From NCBI GenBank assembly GCA_030680075.1, contig JAUXWR010000131.1, positions 124,001 to 188,000 on the forward strand: a stretch of DNA of 64,000 bases, given 5' to 3'. The notes beneath the pieces are model-generated. The model saw nothing but the letters and a program-made list of their open reading frames with translations, was not told the DNA's origin and did no database searches. Source of the DNA: Legionella sp. Its GTDB lineage: Bacteria > Pseudomonadota > Gammaproteobacteria > Legionellales > Legionellaceae. Each line of letters begins with the position of its first letter. The first letter of the stretch is position 1. The position numbers and the translations under genes were made by a program. Shown here piece after piece: positions 53,491 through 62,442 of the stretch.

Positions 53491-53745
53491 AGCGAAGGAG
53501 ATTCGCGAGTTTATGTTACATTGGTTGCCCGATTAGAGATCTGGCGACCATTTTAATAGATAATATTTTGTGCAAATTGTGAAGTTAGTTAGGAGGAGGA
53601 GTCGCAGACGAAGCAATTCAGCCCCAATTAACTTTTCCAAGGCCACTAGATTGCTTCACTTTGTTCGCAAAGACGGCATTTTTCCGAGATTTAAAATTAT
53701 TATCCGAAGCTTGTTGATACGAATAAAATCTTTAGCTTGAAGCGC

Positions 53746-54339
53746 CTATTGGAAATGGCGCTTCTCCATAGCAAACGTTCTGGCGATATCTCTCGTTAAA
53801 TGTGTTAAATTAGCATTCATGCTTCCCACCAAATTCTCGATAGTTACGTTAGTTAATTTTATACAATAATAAACATCCTGTTTTTTAATGATTTCCTTCT
53901 CAAAATAAATAATATATTCAGCTCGCAATATACTATTACCCTTAAAATCAATAGTGAACTGAGAGATATCAATTTGCAGATGATAATTGGGTTTAAATTT
54001 AATATCCCAAGGAGAATTCTCAACAACTGCTCCTGGCAATAATGTTGATAAATTTGTTTCAACGACTCTTTTTATATTTTTATCCAATGACTCAGCCCAT
54101 TGATGATATTCCTCCAGGGTTACTTCATTGGCACTGTTATGAATCATTAATTGCGGTTTTTCGAGGTAAGCAGGAATGTTAATTTCATCGATTCCTATTT
54201 GCAGGTAATGGTAACGATGAGTGATGTTTTTATTCAATGGAAGGGTATTTAAAATATAAAACTGCATCTCAGGACTGCGCCCGCATGCCAAAATCATTAA
54301 ACCCATTACAACTACCAGACTCAGCTTTAATATCCTCAC
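53746..54339 (-). CDS. ABC-transport auxiliary lipoprotein (PqiC-like)
   Basis: 197-aa lipoprotein: signal peptide with lipobox MILACG, lipidated Cys19 or so, then a domain of the PqiC/DUF330 group (MQFYILNTLPL near the start, LQIGIDEINIPAYLEKPQLM as the diagnostic strand run). In MCE systems such lipoproteins sit at the outer membrane and pair with the MlaD-type protein. Its ATG overlaps the MCE gene's end by four bases. It is the last gene of a minus-strand operon. Confidence 0.8.
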   Translation of the reverse strand: MRILKLSLVVVMGLMILACGRSPEMQFYILNTLPLNKNITHRYHYLQIGIDEINIPAYLEKPQLMIHNSANEVTLEEYHQWAESLDKNIKRVVETNLSTLLPGAVVENSPWDIKFKPNYHLQIDISQFTIDFKGNSILRAEYIIYFEKEIIKKQDVYYCIKLTNVTIENLVGSMNANLTHLTRDIARTFAMEKRHFQ

Positions 54340-55085
54340 TTTTTGCCTCGCAATAATGACTCGGGATAACGTGATAAATACTCGGTTAAATTCTCGGTGG
54401 ATTCTGCCGCATCTGCTATTTTTTTCAGGCTTTGATTAAGATAGGCAACCACAGATGGCACATAATCATTAAGATTGTTAGCCAACTTGTCCAGGCTGTC
54501 AGCCATGGTCTTTGTCGACCCTAAGGTTTCTTTTATTTGTTCAGAGCGTACCAGCGTACTAATGTCTTCAAACATTAGATTGGCTTTTTTCAAGACTTCA
54601 TCGATGGACGTAAATTTCTCCACAGAGTTTTTGGTTGGAAAAATGGGGTACCCACGAAAATAGGTTTGTTTGAATTTAATGGGAAGAATCTTGTTTTTAA
54701 CAAGTTCTATATCGGCAATACCTGTCAAAAAATTAGGCTTGGTTATATTGGCTACATAACCATTTAAAATTAAGAGACGAACAGGATTTTTACTAAAGCC
54801 CAAGGTTTTCTCGACAAAAAATTCGACATATACTGGAATTACTACATTATTTCCGGCTTTGTTTTCAGTGATTTCAATAAGCCTTACTTCGCCAATTTTA
54901 ACGCCACGATAAGTAACAGGCGTTGTGGCATCGAGCCCTTTTAAAGAGCCTTTAAAAAACATCACGTAGGTTTCTATTTTTGCCTGCATGTATTGTTTAT
55001 AGAAAAAAACCGCGCCCACGATGATTAAACTCAGCGCTCCCACAACAAAAATTCCCACCAATGTGTAAAATCGTTTGTGACGCAT
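54336..55085 (-). CDS. MlaD-type MCE-domain protein
   Basis: 249-aa periplasmic lipid-binding component of an MCE transport system. One N-terminal membrane helix (LVGIFVVGALSLIIVGAVFF), then the MCE domain with its hallmark FKGSLKGLDATTPVTYRGVK and VKIGEVRLIEI, and a helical C-terminus (LDKLANNLNDYVPSVVAYLN) that forms the tunnel in MlaD-like rings. It lies 12 bases after the permease gene and overlaps the lipoprotein gene by four, so the three form an operon. Confidence 0.88.
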   Translation of the reverse strand: MRHKRFYTLVGIFVVGALSLIIVGAVFFYKQYMQAKIETYVMFFKGSLKGLDATTPVTYRGVKIGEVRLIEITENKAGNNVVIPVYVEFFVEKTLGFSKNPVRLLILNGYVANITKPNFLTGIADIELVKNKILPIKFKQTYFRGYPIFPTKNSVEKFTSIDEVLKKANLMFEDISTLVRSEQIKETLGSTKTMADSLDKLANNLNDYVPSVVAYLNQSLKKIADAAESTENLTEYLSRYPESLLRGKK

Positions 55086-55097
55086 CGTTTCTATCCT

Positions 55098-55862
55098 TTA
55101 AAAACGCATGAGTTTCCAGTAGACACTTAACAGTGTCAGCCATAATGAACCGCGTGTAAAGATGCGGGAAACAGCCTTTCGTAAACTTATCTGGTTTACA
55201 GCAACATGATAGTAATAATAACCTGCAGTAAAACTCACGATGCTGCAATACAGTAAGGTTTTTACAACAGAGTAAAATAAAGCCGCTATGGTGACAGAGT
55301 GTCCGACATGAATCAAAAAATCGTGAGTAGATACATCAAGCAAGTAATGAAACGTAAAAAAAAGGCTAATAAAAACCGCCACAATCGTGTAGGTGAAGAG
55401 CAGAAGACCCGTTAAATTTATGCCAATCATTATGGGCATAATGTACTCATGAATTACTTCATGAGGTGTTCGGCATAATTTGGTTATCTTAAGGCGCGCG
55501 TTAATAATATTTAAGGAGGATTGTACGCATAATACAACGCCAATGAGCAAAGGTAATATATCTTGCGTTAAAATATCCTGCGAAATTGGTAGGGCTTTAT
55601 TTTGTAAACTAAAGGGGGCGAGAATCGAAAAAGCATTTAATGACAGGGAAATGGCTATTAAACTGCAAATAATGATTAAAGGAATGACCAGAACCACCCC
55701 TGAATAAAACAATATTCTTACCACACGAAACCATGCAATCGACTCTCGGCCAAAGGTAATATCTTTAAGGCTGTGACTTAAATGCCCCAGAAGCACGAAA
55801 AATAAGCTAATCGAATTAACAAATCTGGTTATGTGCAAACCTGTTCGATTAAAGATATACAT
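55098..55862 (-). CDS. MlaE-type ABC lipid permease
   Basis: 254-aa integral membrane protein of the MlaE/YrbE family. About five helices; the sequence FVLLGHLSHSLKDIT at the N-terminus and IINARLKITKLCRTPHEVIHEYIMP (conserved R/K-rich cytoplasmic segment, quoted in part: KITKLCRTPHEVIHE) match the family, which flips phospholipid in the inner membrane. The usual partner ATPase (MlaF-like) is not found next to it: upstream lie a repeat and a broken transposon, and the next gene downstream is the MCE protein. Confidence 0.82.
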   Translation of the reverse strand: MYIFNRTGLHITRFVNSISLFFVLLGHLSHSLKDITFGRESIAWFRVVRILFYSGVVLVIPLIIICSLIAISLSLNAFSILAPFSLQNKALPISQDILTQDILPLLIGVVLCVQSSLNIINARLKITKLCRTPHEVIHEYIMPIMIGINLTGLLLFTYTIVAVFISLFFTFHYLLDVSTHDFLIHVGHSVTIAALFYSVVKTLLYCSIVSFTAGYYYYHVAVNQISLRKAVSRIFTRGSLWLTLLSVYWKLMRF

Positions 55863-56077
55863 AATTTTTTCCTTCTTCTCGCACAGAGAAGGGCAAAAAA
55901 TGAAAGGTAATAGATTGATAGTAAACTACTTTGAGAAAGCAGCCTATTTAATTTTGCGGGGTGGAAGGGGGGGTGAGTTCTCAAGGCAAAGGTATAAATC
56001 TGAGAACCCAGAGATACCCGCATGCTAAATTCATATTACAGAACGTTTAATGCAAGCGGGTATAACCTTCAACGAGA

Positions 56078-56220
56078 CAACGTCCCTACAGTTTTTTGCA
56101 ATCTTCTCAATCTTAATCTGAGCACATATTTTTCAGTTTACTTCGATCTGCCCCCTCTCCCGCGCTAGGAGTTTGAGTAGTATGATATTGTTCTTCGCGG
56201 GATGAGGGTTGGGGAGAGGG
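56078..56220 (+). repeat. Left arm of a 134-143 bp inverted repeat
   Basis: Runs from CAACGTCCCT (56078) to GGGGAGAGGG (56220) and matches the reverse complement of 56992-57125 with one 8-base insertion (TCTCAATC, a local duplication) and few substitutions. It contains CCCCTCTCCCGCGC and CGCGGGATGAGGG, which also pair locally. Its inner end provides the ribosome-binding site of the transposase remnant. The 215 bases before it are empty. Confidence 0.85.
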
Positions 56221-56221
56221 G

Positions 56222-56662
56222 ATGTCACGGAGGTTATTTGATGATGAGATGTGGTCTCGTTTAGAAAAATGCTTCCAAAACCTAAAGGTCGTCACGGCAA
56301 AGATGATCGGTTATTTATGAAGGCAATATGTTGGATGCTCCGTACCGGTGCTGCATGGCGGGATTTGCCAGGAGACTATGATAACTGAGCATTGTAATTT
56401 CTTTTTGGCGGATAAGGCTTATGATATTGATAGTTTTCGGCAGGCCTTAACCGATAATGGGACAACAGCTGTTATTCTAAGCAAAAGAAACCGCTTGAAT
56501 CCAACGGTGCATGATCACCATATCTATAAAGAAAGAAACATTGTAGAGCGATTTTTTCAGAAAATTAAGCGTTTTAGAAGGATTGCTACAAGGTATGACA
56601 AAACAGCTAGAATGTACCTCTCTGGAGTGATGTTTGTGAGTATACTATTGGTTTTAAAGTAG
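56222..56662 (+). pseudogene. Broken IS5-type transposase
   Basis: Starts MSRRLFDDEMWSRLEK; a frameshift near 56268 is needed to continue as KMLPKPKGRHGKDDR, with MLRTGAAWRDLPGDY, the N-terminal IS5 (DUF4096) motif, and a stop at 56388. The reading then resumes in the C-terminal catalytic part: LADKAYDIDSFRQAL, with RNIVERFFQKIKRFRRIATRYDK (the Y/R-K-E region). The middle third is deleted. The gene is dead, and the insertion sequence cannot move by itself. It converges with the DUF559 gene, overlapping its end by nine bases. Confidence 0.82.
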
Positions 56663-56989
56663 AGCAGTTATGATGACTTCGAGGATCGATGGGATTTGCT
56701 GAAAGACATCATTGTTCCAAAAACGTAACACCTTAAACCCATGTGCCTTTAGCCAATCAGTGCGCGTCCTATCGTAAATTTGATTATCCATGTGTTGACC
56801 ACCATCAAGTTCGATAATCAATCGTTTTTCAAGACAGACAAAATCAACAATGTACGCGCCTATTGGTACCTGTCTTTTAAATTTAAATCCGAGTCTATTC
56901 GCTCGAAGATGATACCAAAGATGCCGTTCAGCATCAGTGCTATTTTTTCTTAAATCGCGAGCACGTTGTCTTAATGTAGATTTTTCCAT
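56654..56989 (-). CDS. DUF559 endonuclease-like protein
   Basis: 111-aa protein of the DUF559 family, related to Vsr/restriction-type nucleases. It has RDLRKNSTDAERHLWYHLR followed by FKFKRQVPIGAYIVDFVCLEKRLIIELDGGQH: the Asp of IVDFVC and the Glu-x-Asp of IELDG are the expected metal ligands. WLKAHGFKVLRFWNNDV is the closing motif. The ATG at 56989 is right after GAGAGGGAA, which is the edge of the inverted-repeat arm. DUF559 genes are widespread, often duplicated, and lack a settled function. Confidence 0.85.
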   Translation of the reverse strand: MEKSTLRQRARDLRKNSTDAERHLWYHLRANRLGFKFKRQVPIGAYIVDFVCLEKRLIIELDGGQHMDNQIYDRTRTDWLKAHGFKVLRFWNNDVFQQIPSILEVIITALL

Positions 56990-56991
56990 TT

Positions 56992-57125
56992 CCCTCTCCC
57001 CAGCCCTCATCCCGCGAAGGACATCATCATACTACTCAAACTCCTAGCGCGGGAGAGGGGGCAGATCGAAGTAAACTGAAAAATATGTGCTCAGATTAAG
57101 ATTGCAAAAAACTTTAGGGACGTTG
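56992..57125 (-). repeat. Right arm of the inverted repeat
   Basis: Mirror of 56078-56220. It starts at CCCTCTCCCC next to the DUF559 start codon and ends at AGGGACGTTG (57125). Together the arms enclose the transposase remnant and the DUF559 gene, each of which begins at an arm's inner edge. Confidence 0.85.
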
Positions 57126-57149
57126 CCTAGATTAAATCCCTAATGGACG

Positions 57150-58283
57150 TTAAAATGGGGATTCACCAAAGGACGACTTTTTATTTGAATCAACTTCAGT
57201 TGTATCAAGTAGCGAACTCTCAGAGGCGCTTTTGTGTAACCTCAAGCCGTTTGATGATGCATTATCACTCACCTCTAACGCTGGCACTGACTTCTCCGCT
57301 GGCATACGCTTAAGCATTGAACTGTGCGATGAAGAAAAATCTTCTTCTTCCTCTTTTTCCTGCGCCTTGCCCAGCAACGGTTCCTCAGGATTTTTTGCAG
57401 GTATGCAAAACTTGAAGGCATCTATTAGGAGAAGCGGCAAATTAATAAGCAATAATGCTCCTATCTGAACCCCCCAAACCAATGTAGCTCCACTTATTAG
57501 TACTATTTTATCAAGAGCTGCCAAGGTGAGCAGTCCAATGGTTGTTGCAAGCAAAAAAGTGCCTGCAAGGAGCTGAAAAGGTTTAATTATGGCGATAGAG
57601 GCAATTTTACTAAAAATCCCTTGAGGCAAGGGTTTTAATAGCGTATGAAAAAGAGCTTTAGCTCGCAAAATTAATTTAGTTGTATCGCTAATATGAAAGG
57701 ACGCTTCTTTTTTTACAGTTTCAAGTTTCTGGAGCTCTATTATTTTATTTTGAGCGTTGCCCGGGCGGTTAGCATACGTCTCTAAGTCCAAATGGCTCAT
57801 TTTTATACATTTCTCTTTTTCGTCAGGGTTGTTCTGGATAAATAAACTTCTGACTGCTTCAAAATATTCCTTTCCTGCCTGTTCGGACTTATTCGTGGTA
57901 TAATTGACCTTTTCAATCATATACTGATAGCCGGTTATTTGGTCGAATAGGAACGATTTAATTAAATTGACAAAGGCTAGTCCATAAAGAAATACAACAA
58001 GGACAATTGCAGGCGGTATCAGCGGAATAACTAAAGCCGCTATAAGCACGTATTGTAAAAAAACAGCTATTTTGGCCAGAGTTTTAAAAGGCTCAATGTA
58101 GTTCAAATGTTTTTCGGGGAGGTCTTCAAGAAACTTCGCAATTTTTTTTGTAGGAGTATTGAAACTACGAATAATTTTATTGCGAAAAGATACTCTTTCG
58201 GATTCAGCAGGTTTTTCTTCCTGACGCTCAAGATCACTTTTAAAAAAATCATCTTCTATTACTTCTATGGTTGTATCAGTCAT
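57150..58283 (-). CDS. Orphan membrane protein, acidic Ser-rich tail
   Basis: 377-aa protein with two hydrophobic blocks: about residues 75-110 (VLIAALVIPLIPPAIVLVVF) and about 235-295 (IASIAIIKPF onward to GALLLINLPLLLIDAF), so four membrane helices in two hairpins. The N-terminus is acidic (IEVIEDDFFKSDLERQEEK); the last 75 residues are Ser/Glu-rich with EEEEDFSSSHSS. No family recognised. The plan resembles that of the protein at 3202-4155. An acidic C-terminus is common in Dot/Icm substrates; translocation is only inferred. Confidence 0.6.
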   Translation of the reverse strand: MTDTTIEVIEDDFFKSDLERQEEKPAESERVSFRNKIIRSFNTPTKKIAKFLEDLPEKHLNYIEPFKTLAKIAVFLQYVLIAALVIPLIPPAIVLVVFLYGLAFVNLIKSFLFDQITGYQYMIEKVNYTTNKSEQAGKEYFEAVRSLFIQNNPDEKEKCIKMSHLDLETYANRPGNAQNKIIELQKLETVKKEASFHISDTTKLILRAKALFHTLLKPLPQGIFSKIASIAIIKPFQLLAGTFLLATTIGLLTLAALDKIVLISGATLVWGVQIGALLLINLPLLLIDAFKFCIPAKNPEEPLLGKAQEKEEEEDFSSSHSSMLKRMPAEKSVPALEVSDNASSNGLRLHKSASESSLLDTTEVDSNKKSSFGESPF

Positions 58284-58340
58284 TTAATGTCCAACTATCA
58301 ATAAAAATTGAAAATATCATACCACAAAAATGACTATTAG

Positions 58341-60119
58341 TTAATCAAGGGCATGTATTTTTATGCAATTGATTTGCTCAGGAGACTTCTCAATTTTACG
58401 GTGAGAGAGTTCATTTAATGCCTCATGAAGGGTTGGGTGGAAGGTTATCACCGGTTTTAATGGTTTTATCCCTGCTTTGACAAGCGACTTTAACGGTTGA
58501 AGTTGTAAATCCGTCAAGAAAATTTCGGTGTTATTTTGCCTGCACTTGGTAATGAACCGGTTAAACGCCACTAAACCACCAGCGTCCAGAATGGCAACCC
58601 CTTCCATGTATAAAATTACCCCTTTGAGGGATTGGCATAAGATAGTTAACTCACCGAAGACCTTATCCGCGGCTGCAAAAAACAACGGTCCGGTTATTTG
58701 GAAAATACGCCAGTCCTCGGGGATTTGTTCTGCATGGAGTCGTTTGTGAGTAGTAATATCTAGCACTTTTGTCATTTCAGCCATTTCTTTCATAAAAAGA
58801 AGAGCGGCCAGCACAATGCCAACGGTTATCGCGATAACCATATCAAATAAAATAGTGAGGGAAAAACAGGTAAGAAATACCCAGATATCACTGCCGGGAG
58901 CAGTTTTAAGCAGGTGTTTTGCTTTAGGCGCCTCACTCATATTCCACGCGACCATGATTAATAAAGATGCCATGGCGGGCATAGGAAGATAGGCTAAAAA
59001 AGGTGCCATCACCACAAGACTTAGTAACACAACCAGTGAATGAATAACGGCCGCGATGGGGGATTGGGCACCTGCTTTAAAATTGGCAGCAGACCGTGCA
59101 ATAGCGGCAGTTGCGGTGATACCGCCAAAAAAGGGCGTAATAATATTACCAATACCTTGCCCCATTAATTCGCTATTGGCGCTATGCTTTTTACCACTCA
59201 TCCCATCAAGAACAACCGCGCAAAGAAGGGATTCAATAGCGCCTAGCATGGCGATGGCAAAAGCCCCCGGGAGTAAATCCTGTAGTGTTTGCCAGTGCCA
59301 TATTATTGGTGAGCCATCAGCACTTGCTTGCAACCAGGGCCAGCTAAAATGCGGCAATACAGGTGGAATCCCGTGACCTGCAATCCCATCGGCCAATAAA
59401 TAACTAAATCGGGAGCCAATCGTATCAACAGCAAACCCCGCCTGATTTAAAAAGAGTGCAATAAAACTTCCAATGAGAACCGCGGGCAAGTGGGGTGGCA
59501 CAGGCGTTTTTAACCGAGGCCACCAGAGCATGAACCCAAGTGTCACCAACGCCACAAGAAGACTTGGCCAATGGGTGGATGGAATTGCGTGAATCAAAAC
59601 GCCAATTTTTTCAACATAATGTTCTGGCATTTTCGCAATGGGTAAACCTAAAAAATCTTTTATTTGCAAGGTGGCAATGACAATAGCAATGCCTGCGGTA
59701 AACCCTATGGTTACTGATTCGGGTATATATTCAATTAGCCTGCCCAGGCGAAAAAGCGCCATTAAAACGAGAATAATACCGGAGAGGACGCTGGCAACTA
59801 GCAAGCCACCCAGGCCATACTTCTGGGTAATCGGGTATAAAATAACTACGAAAGCCGCGGTCGGCCCTGAAATACTAAAACGCGAGCCTCCGGTTAAGGC
59901 AATAATGGCGCCCGCAATAATGGCGGTATAAAGCCCATACTGAGGCGCGACACCACTGGCGATTGCCAGCGCCATCGCCAGTGGAATAGCAATAACACCA
60001 ACGGTCAACCCCGCTAATAAGTCTTTCCAGAATCGCGAAAGGGTATAAGTCTCCGAGACACAACTTTCTTTTAAAGCATGGCCAATACGCAATGAGAACA
60101 AATGGGCGCGATGTGGCAT
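58341..60119 (-). CDS. SulP-family anion transporter with STAS domain
   Basis: 592-aa transporter of the SulP family (sulphate, bicarbonate or other anions). The N-terminal half starts DLLAGLTVGVIAIPLAMALA and IASGVAPQYGLYTAI, the signature of the family's first helices; around 12-14 helices follow, and GGITATAAIARSAANFKAGA corresponds to the conserved substrate-site loop. Residues about 440-570 form a cytoplasmic STAS domain (LYMEGVAILDAGGLVAFNRF). GGAGG lies 9 bases before the ATG. It is monocistronic. Substrate uncertain; in marine and aquatic bacteria bicarbonate is common. Confidence 0.9.
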   Translation of the reverse strand: MPHRAHLFSLRIGHALKESCVSETYTLSRFWKDLLAGLTVGVIAIPLAMALAIASGVAPQYGLYTAIIAGAIIALTGGSRFSISGPTAAFVVILYPITQKYGLGGLLVASVLSGIILVLMALFRLGRLIEYIPESVTIGFTAGIAIVIATLQIKDFLGLPIAKMPEHYVEKIGVLIHAIPSTHWPSLLVALVTLGFMLWWPRLKTPVPPHLPAVLIGSFIALFLNQAGFAVDTIGSRFSYLLADGIAGHGIPPVLPHFSWPWLQASADGSPIIWHWQTLQDLLPGAFAIAMLGAIESLLCAVVLDGMSGKKHSANSELMGQGIGNIITPFFGGITATAAIARSAANFKAGAQSPIAAVIHSLVVLLSLVVMAPFLAYLPMPAMASLLIMVAWNMSEAPKAKHLLKTAPGSDIWVFLTCFSLTILFDMVIAITVGIVLAALLFMKEMAEMTKVLDITTHKRLHAEQIPEDWRIFQITGPLFFAAADKVFGELTILCQSLKGVILYMEGVAILDAGGLVAFNRFITKCRQNNTEIFLTDLQLQPLKSLVKAGIKPLKPVITFHPTLHEALNELSHRKIEKSPEQINCIKIHALD

Positions 60120-60213
60120 AAAGTGCCTCCGGTAAAAAAAATTGTACAGAAATTCAGGGAGTAGATATTATAATACAGTTTGCTTTTGCACAGGACAATT
60201 TGAGGGTATTTAT

Positions 60214-60762
60214 TTGAGCAGTAAGATTGAGCATCATTATCAGGATTTAATCAGAATTTTTAATGACTGCTTTACAGAAAGATATAATACCAAATTGGTT
60301 AAAGGAGGGGAGGAGCCTGTCTACATCCCCGCTAATGAAAATCAGCCCTGTCACGCTATTTTTTTTGCCCATGGTTTTTTTAGTAGTGCTCTTCATGAAT
60401 GCGCCCACTGGCTTATTGCAGGCGAGGAAAGACGAAAGCAGGTAGATTATGGGTACTGGTATGAGCCTGATGGGCGAACAGCAGAACAACAACGACTCTT
60501 CCAGCGCGTTGAAGTAAAACCCCAGGCAATTGAGTGGATACTCTCAAGAGCGGCCGGATTTCGATTTCAATTAAGCATTGATAACCTGAATGGGGGCGAG
60601 GCTGATACCGAGACGTTTAAGGAAGCCGTTTATCAACAGGTTTTATGGTATTGCAAACATAAACTTCCCGCCCGTGCGAACGTGTTTCGGCAGGCCCTCT
60701 GTCATTTTTATGATACACCTTATACCTTGCTTGACGAGCAATTTGCTGGTGATTTGCTCTAG
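60214..60762 (+). CDS. epmC: Elongation factor P hydroxylase EpmC
   Basis: YfcM/EpmC-family enzyme, which hydroxylates the beta-lysylated lysine of elongation factor P. The metal-site HECAHWLIAGEERR (HExxH-like pattern with ExxAH) follows IFFAHGFFSSALHE, and the glutamate-rich QRLFQRVEVKPQAIEW is also typical. The start is TTG at 60214: GAGGG lies seven bases upstream and the resulting 182 aa equals the usual length. An upstream TTG at 60142 would add 24 residues that do not look conserved. The EF-P modification partners EpmA and EpmB are not in the window. Confidence 0.9.
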   Translation: MSSKIEHHYQDLIRIFNDCFTERYNTKLVKGGEEPVYIPANENQPCHAIFFAHGFFSSALHECAHWLIAGEERRKQVDYGYWYEPDGRTAEQQRLFQRVEVKPQAIEWILSRAAGFRFQLSIDNLNGGEADTETFKEAVYQQVLWYCKHKLPARANVFRQALCHFYDTPYTLLDEQFAGDLL

Positions 60763-60830
60763 CAATTGTAGTGGAACCATAATTATTTTATTATTAAAAA
60801 TGCTTGTCAATTAACAAAATGGAATTTGCT

Positions 60831-62204
60831 ATGTTGAAAATCACTCAATGGCTGCCAATTATTTCTTTAGCGCTCGTTTCATCGGCCCAGGCAGACGTAC
60901 CGACCAGTTATTCTCCCGTTGTTATTAAAGAAGAATTTAAAACTATCAAAGAGCGTATGGCGTCAGAAAAAAATTCCATTAATCAGCGCCAGAAAGATTT
61001 GCTTAATCAACGGTATGACCTAACGAATAAACCGTTAAACGATGTAAAAATGTCAAATGGCAAACCCGTACAAGGTGGGGTGCGCGTTAAATTGCCTGCA
61101 GGCGTTACCTGGGATGCGCTTGCCAAAATGACGCCTGAAGAAATTAAAGCCAAAGGGCTTTTCCCCCAAGGGTTCTTACCGCTACCTCATCCTAATCACC
61201 CTGAAGGCGGAATGTTATTCCCTCATTTTGAAATTGATGAAATTAACAAACAGGAGCAGCGCGATTTAACCCGATTTGATTTGGATTTTGATCTTCCCGA
61301 TTATTTTTTACCCCCTTTTCCCGCCCCAATTTTTTTAACGACTCGCCCTGATCTTGGCGACGTTTCGCAAGGCAAGTTAATTACCATTGCCAATTACTTT
61401 GAAATTTTTAACGGCATTCTTAATCCCAAGCAATTGGAGGGTTTGCGTTTGCTGGTGACACCATTCCCGCAACAGCAGTTTAATCAGACAGATGATCGTC
61501 GCTCAGCTCTTCCCAGTCGAGGCGTTGCTTGTCTTGATTGTCACGCCAATGGTCATACCAATGCGGCAACTCATTTGGTAGGGGATATTCGCCCGCAGGA
61601 ATTCAGGCATCGCATTGACACACCATCTTTGCGTGGTTTGAATATTCAGCGATTGTTCGGTTCGCAACGCGCTTTAAAATCAGTGGAAGATTTCACTGAA
61701 TTTGAGCAGCGAGCCGCCTATTTTGATGGAGATCCGGTCATTGCCACCAAGAAGGGGGTAAACATCCTGGAGAGAGGCAGTCAGGTTCATTTCATGTCCG
61801 AATTTCAGTCAATACTGGATTTCCCACCCGCACCTAAACTGGGTTGGGATGGCTTGCTTGATCCCGCAAAAGCCACGCCTGCCGAGTTACGCGGTCAGCA
61901 GCTTTTTTTTGGCAAAGCCAAATGCTCAGCTTGCCACACGCCGCCATACTATACCGACAACAGTATGCATAATTTGCAGACGGAGCGCTTCTTTAGCCCG
62001 CAAATGATTAATGGAATGAAAGCGGTTGGCGATGGCTCTATAAAAACCTTCCCCTTACGCGGCATTAAAGAATCTCCCCCCTATTTGCACGATGGGCGCT
62101 TGTTAACACTGGAAGATACGGTAGAGTTTTTTAATATTGTTTTACAACTGAAATTAAATGCAGAAGAGAAACAGGACTTAACGGCATTTCTGCGCGTGCT
62201 CTAG
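60831..62204 (+). CDS. Dihaem cytochrome c (cytochrome c peroxidase/MauG-like)
   Basis: 457-aa exported protein with two CxxCH haem sites: ACLDCHANGH at about residue 235-244 and KCSACHTPPY at about 364-373. The signal peptide is IISLALVSSAQA, cut before DVP. This is the layout of the bacterial dihaem cytochrome c peroxidase/MauG superfamily; the C-terminal LRGIKESPPYLHDGRLLTLEDTVEFF is the conserved part around the low-spin haem. Peroxide reduction or substrate oxidation in the periplasm is expected. The ATG at 60831 has GGA nine bases upstream; 60804 would bury the signal peptide. Part of the N-terminal 190 residues is unlike the peroxidase and could be a separate domain. Confidence 0.85.
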   Translation: MLKITQWLPIISLALVSSAQADVPTSYSPVVIKEEFKTIKERMASEKNSINQRQKDLLNQRYDLTNKPLNDVKMSNGKPVQGGVRVKLPAGVTWDALAKMTPEEIKAKGLFPQGFLPLPHPNHPEGGMLFPHFEIDEINKQEQRDLTRFDLDFDLPDYFLPPFPAPIFLTTRPDLGDVSQGKLITIANYFEIFNGILNPKQLEGLRLLVTPFPQQQFNQTDDRRSALPSRGVACLDCHANGHTNAATHLVGDIRPQEFRHRIDTPSLRGLNIQRLFGSQRALKSVEDFTEFEQRAAYFDGDPVIATKKGVNILERGSQVHFMSEFQSILDFPPAPKLGWDGLLDPAKATPAELRGQQLFFGKAKCSACHTPPYYTDNSMHNLQTERFFSPQMINGMKAVGDGSIKTFPLRGIKESPPYLHDGRLLTLEDTVEFFNIVLQLKLNAEEKQDLTAFLRVL

Positions 62205-62215
62205 GGTTTTATCTT

Positions 62216-62260
62216 CAATCGCCAACATATCGTGAATTAGTCACGGTATGCTGGCGATTG
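62216..62260. terminator. Long hairpin after the cytochrome gene
   Basis: CAATCGCCA (62216-62224) pairs with TGGCGATTG (62252-62260); inside, CATATCGTGA pairs with TCACGGTATG with one G-T. The loop is small. It follows the stop codon by 12 bases and may end transcription, although no T-run follows. Confidence 0.55.
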
Positions 62261-62442
62261 CACCACTCGGTAATTGAAATTAGGATCTCTTTACTAATTC
62301 TTCTCTCTTTTATGTAAATTTTTCTCTCAAAAATGGCAGCTTTGACTATTGTATAGTAAGCTAAATAAACCGGTTATGAATTGAGGAAGTCTTATTTGTA
62401 ACGGCGCTCTTAATACCCATTAATATTACATGGAGAGTAGAC

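Noticed and set aside
56078..57125. Arms as the terminal repeats of an intact IS5 element
   Set aside because: IS5 ends are short; these arms are over 130 bp, and the transposase between them is frameshifted and deleted.
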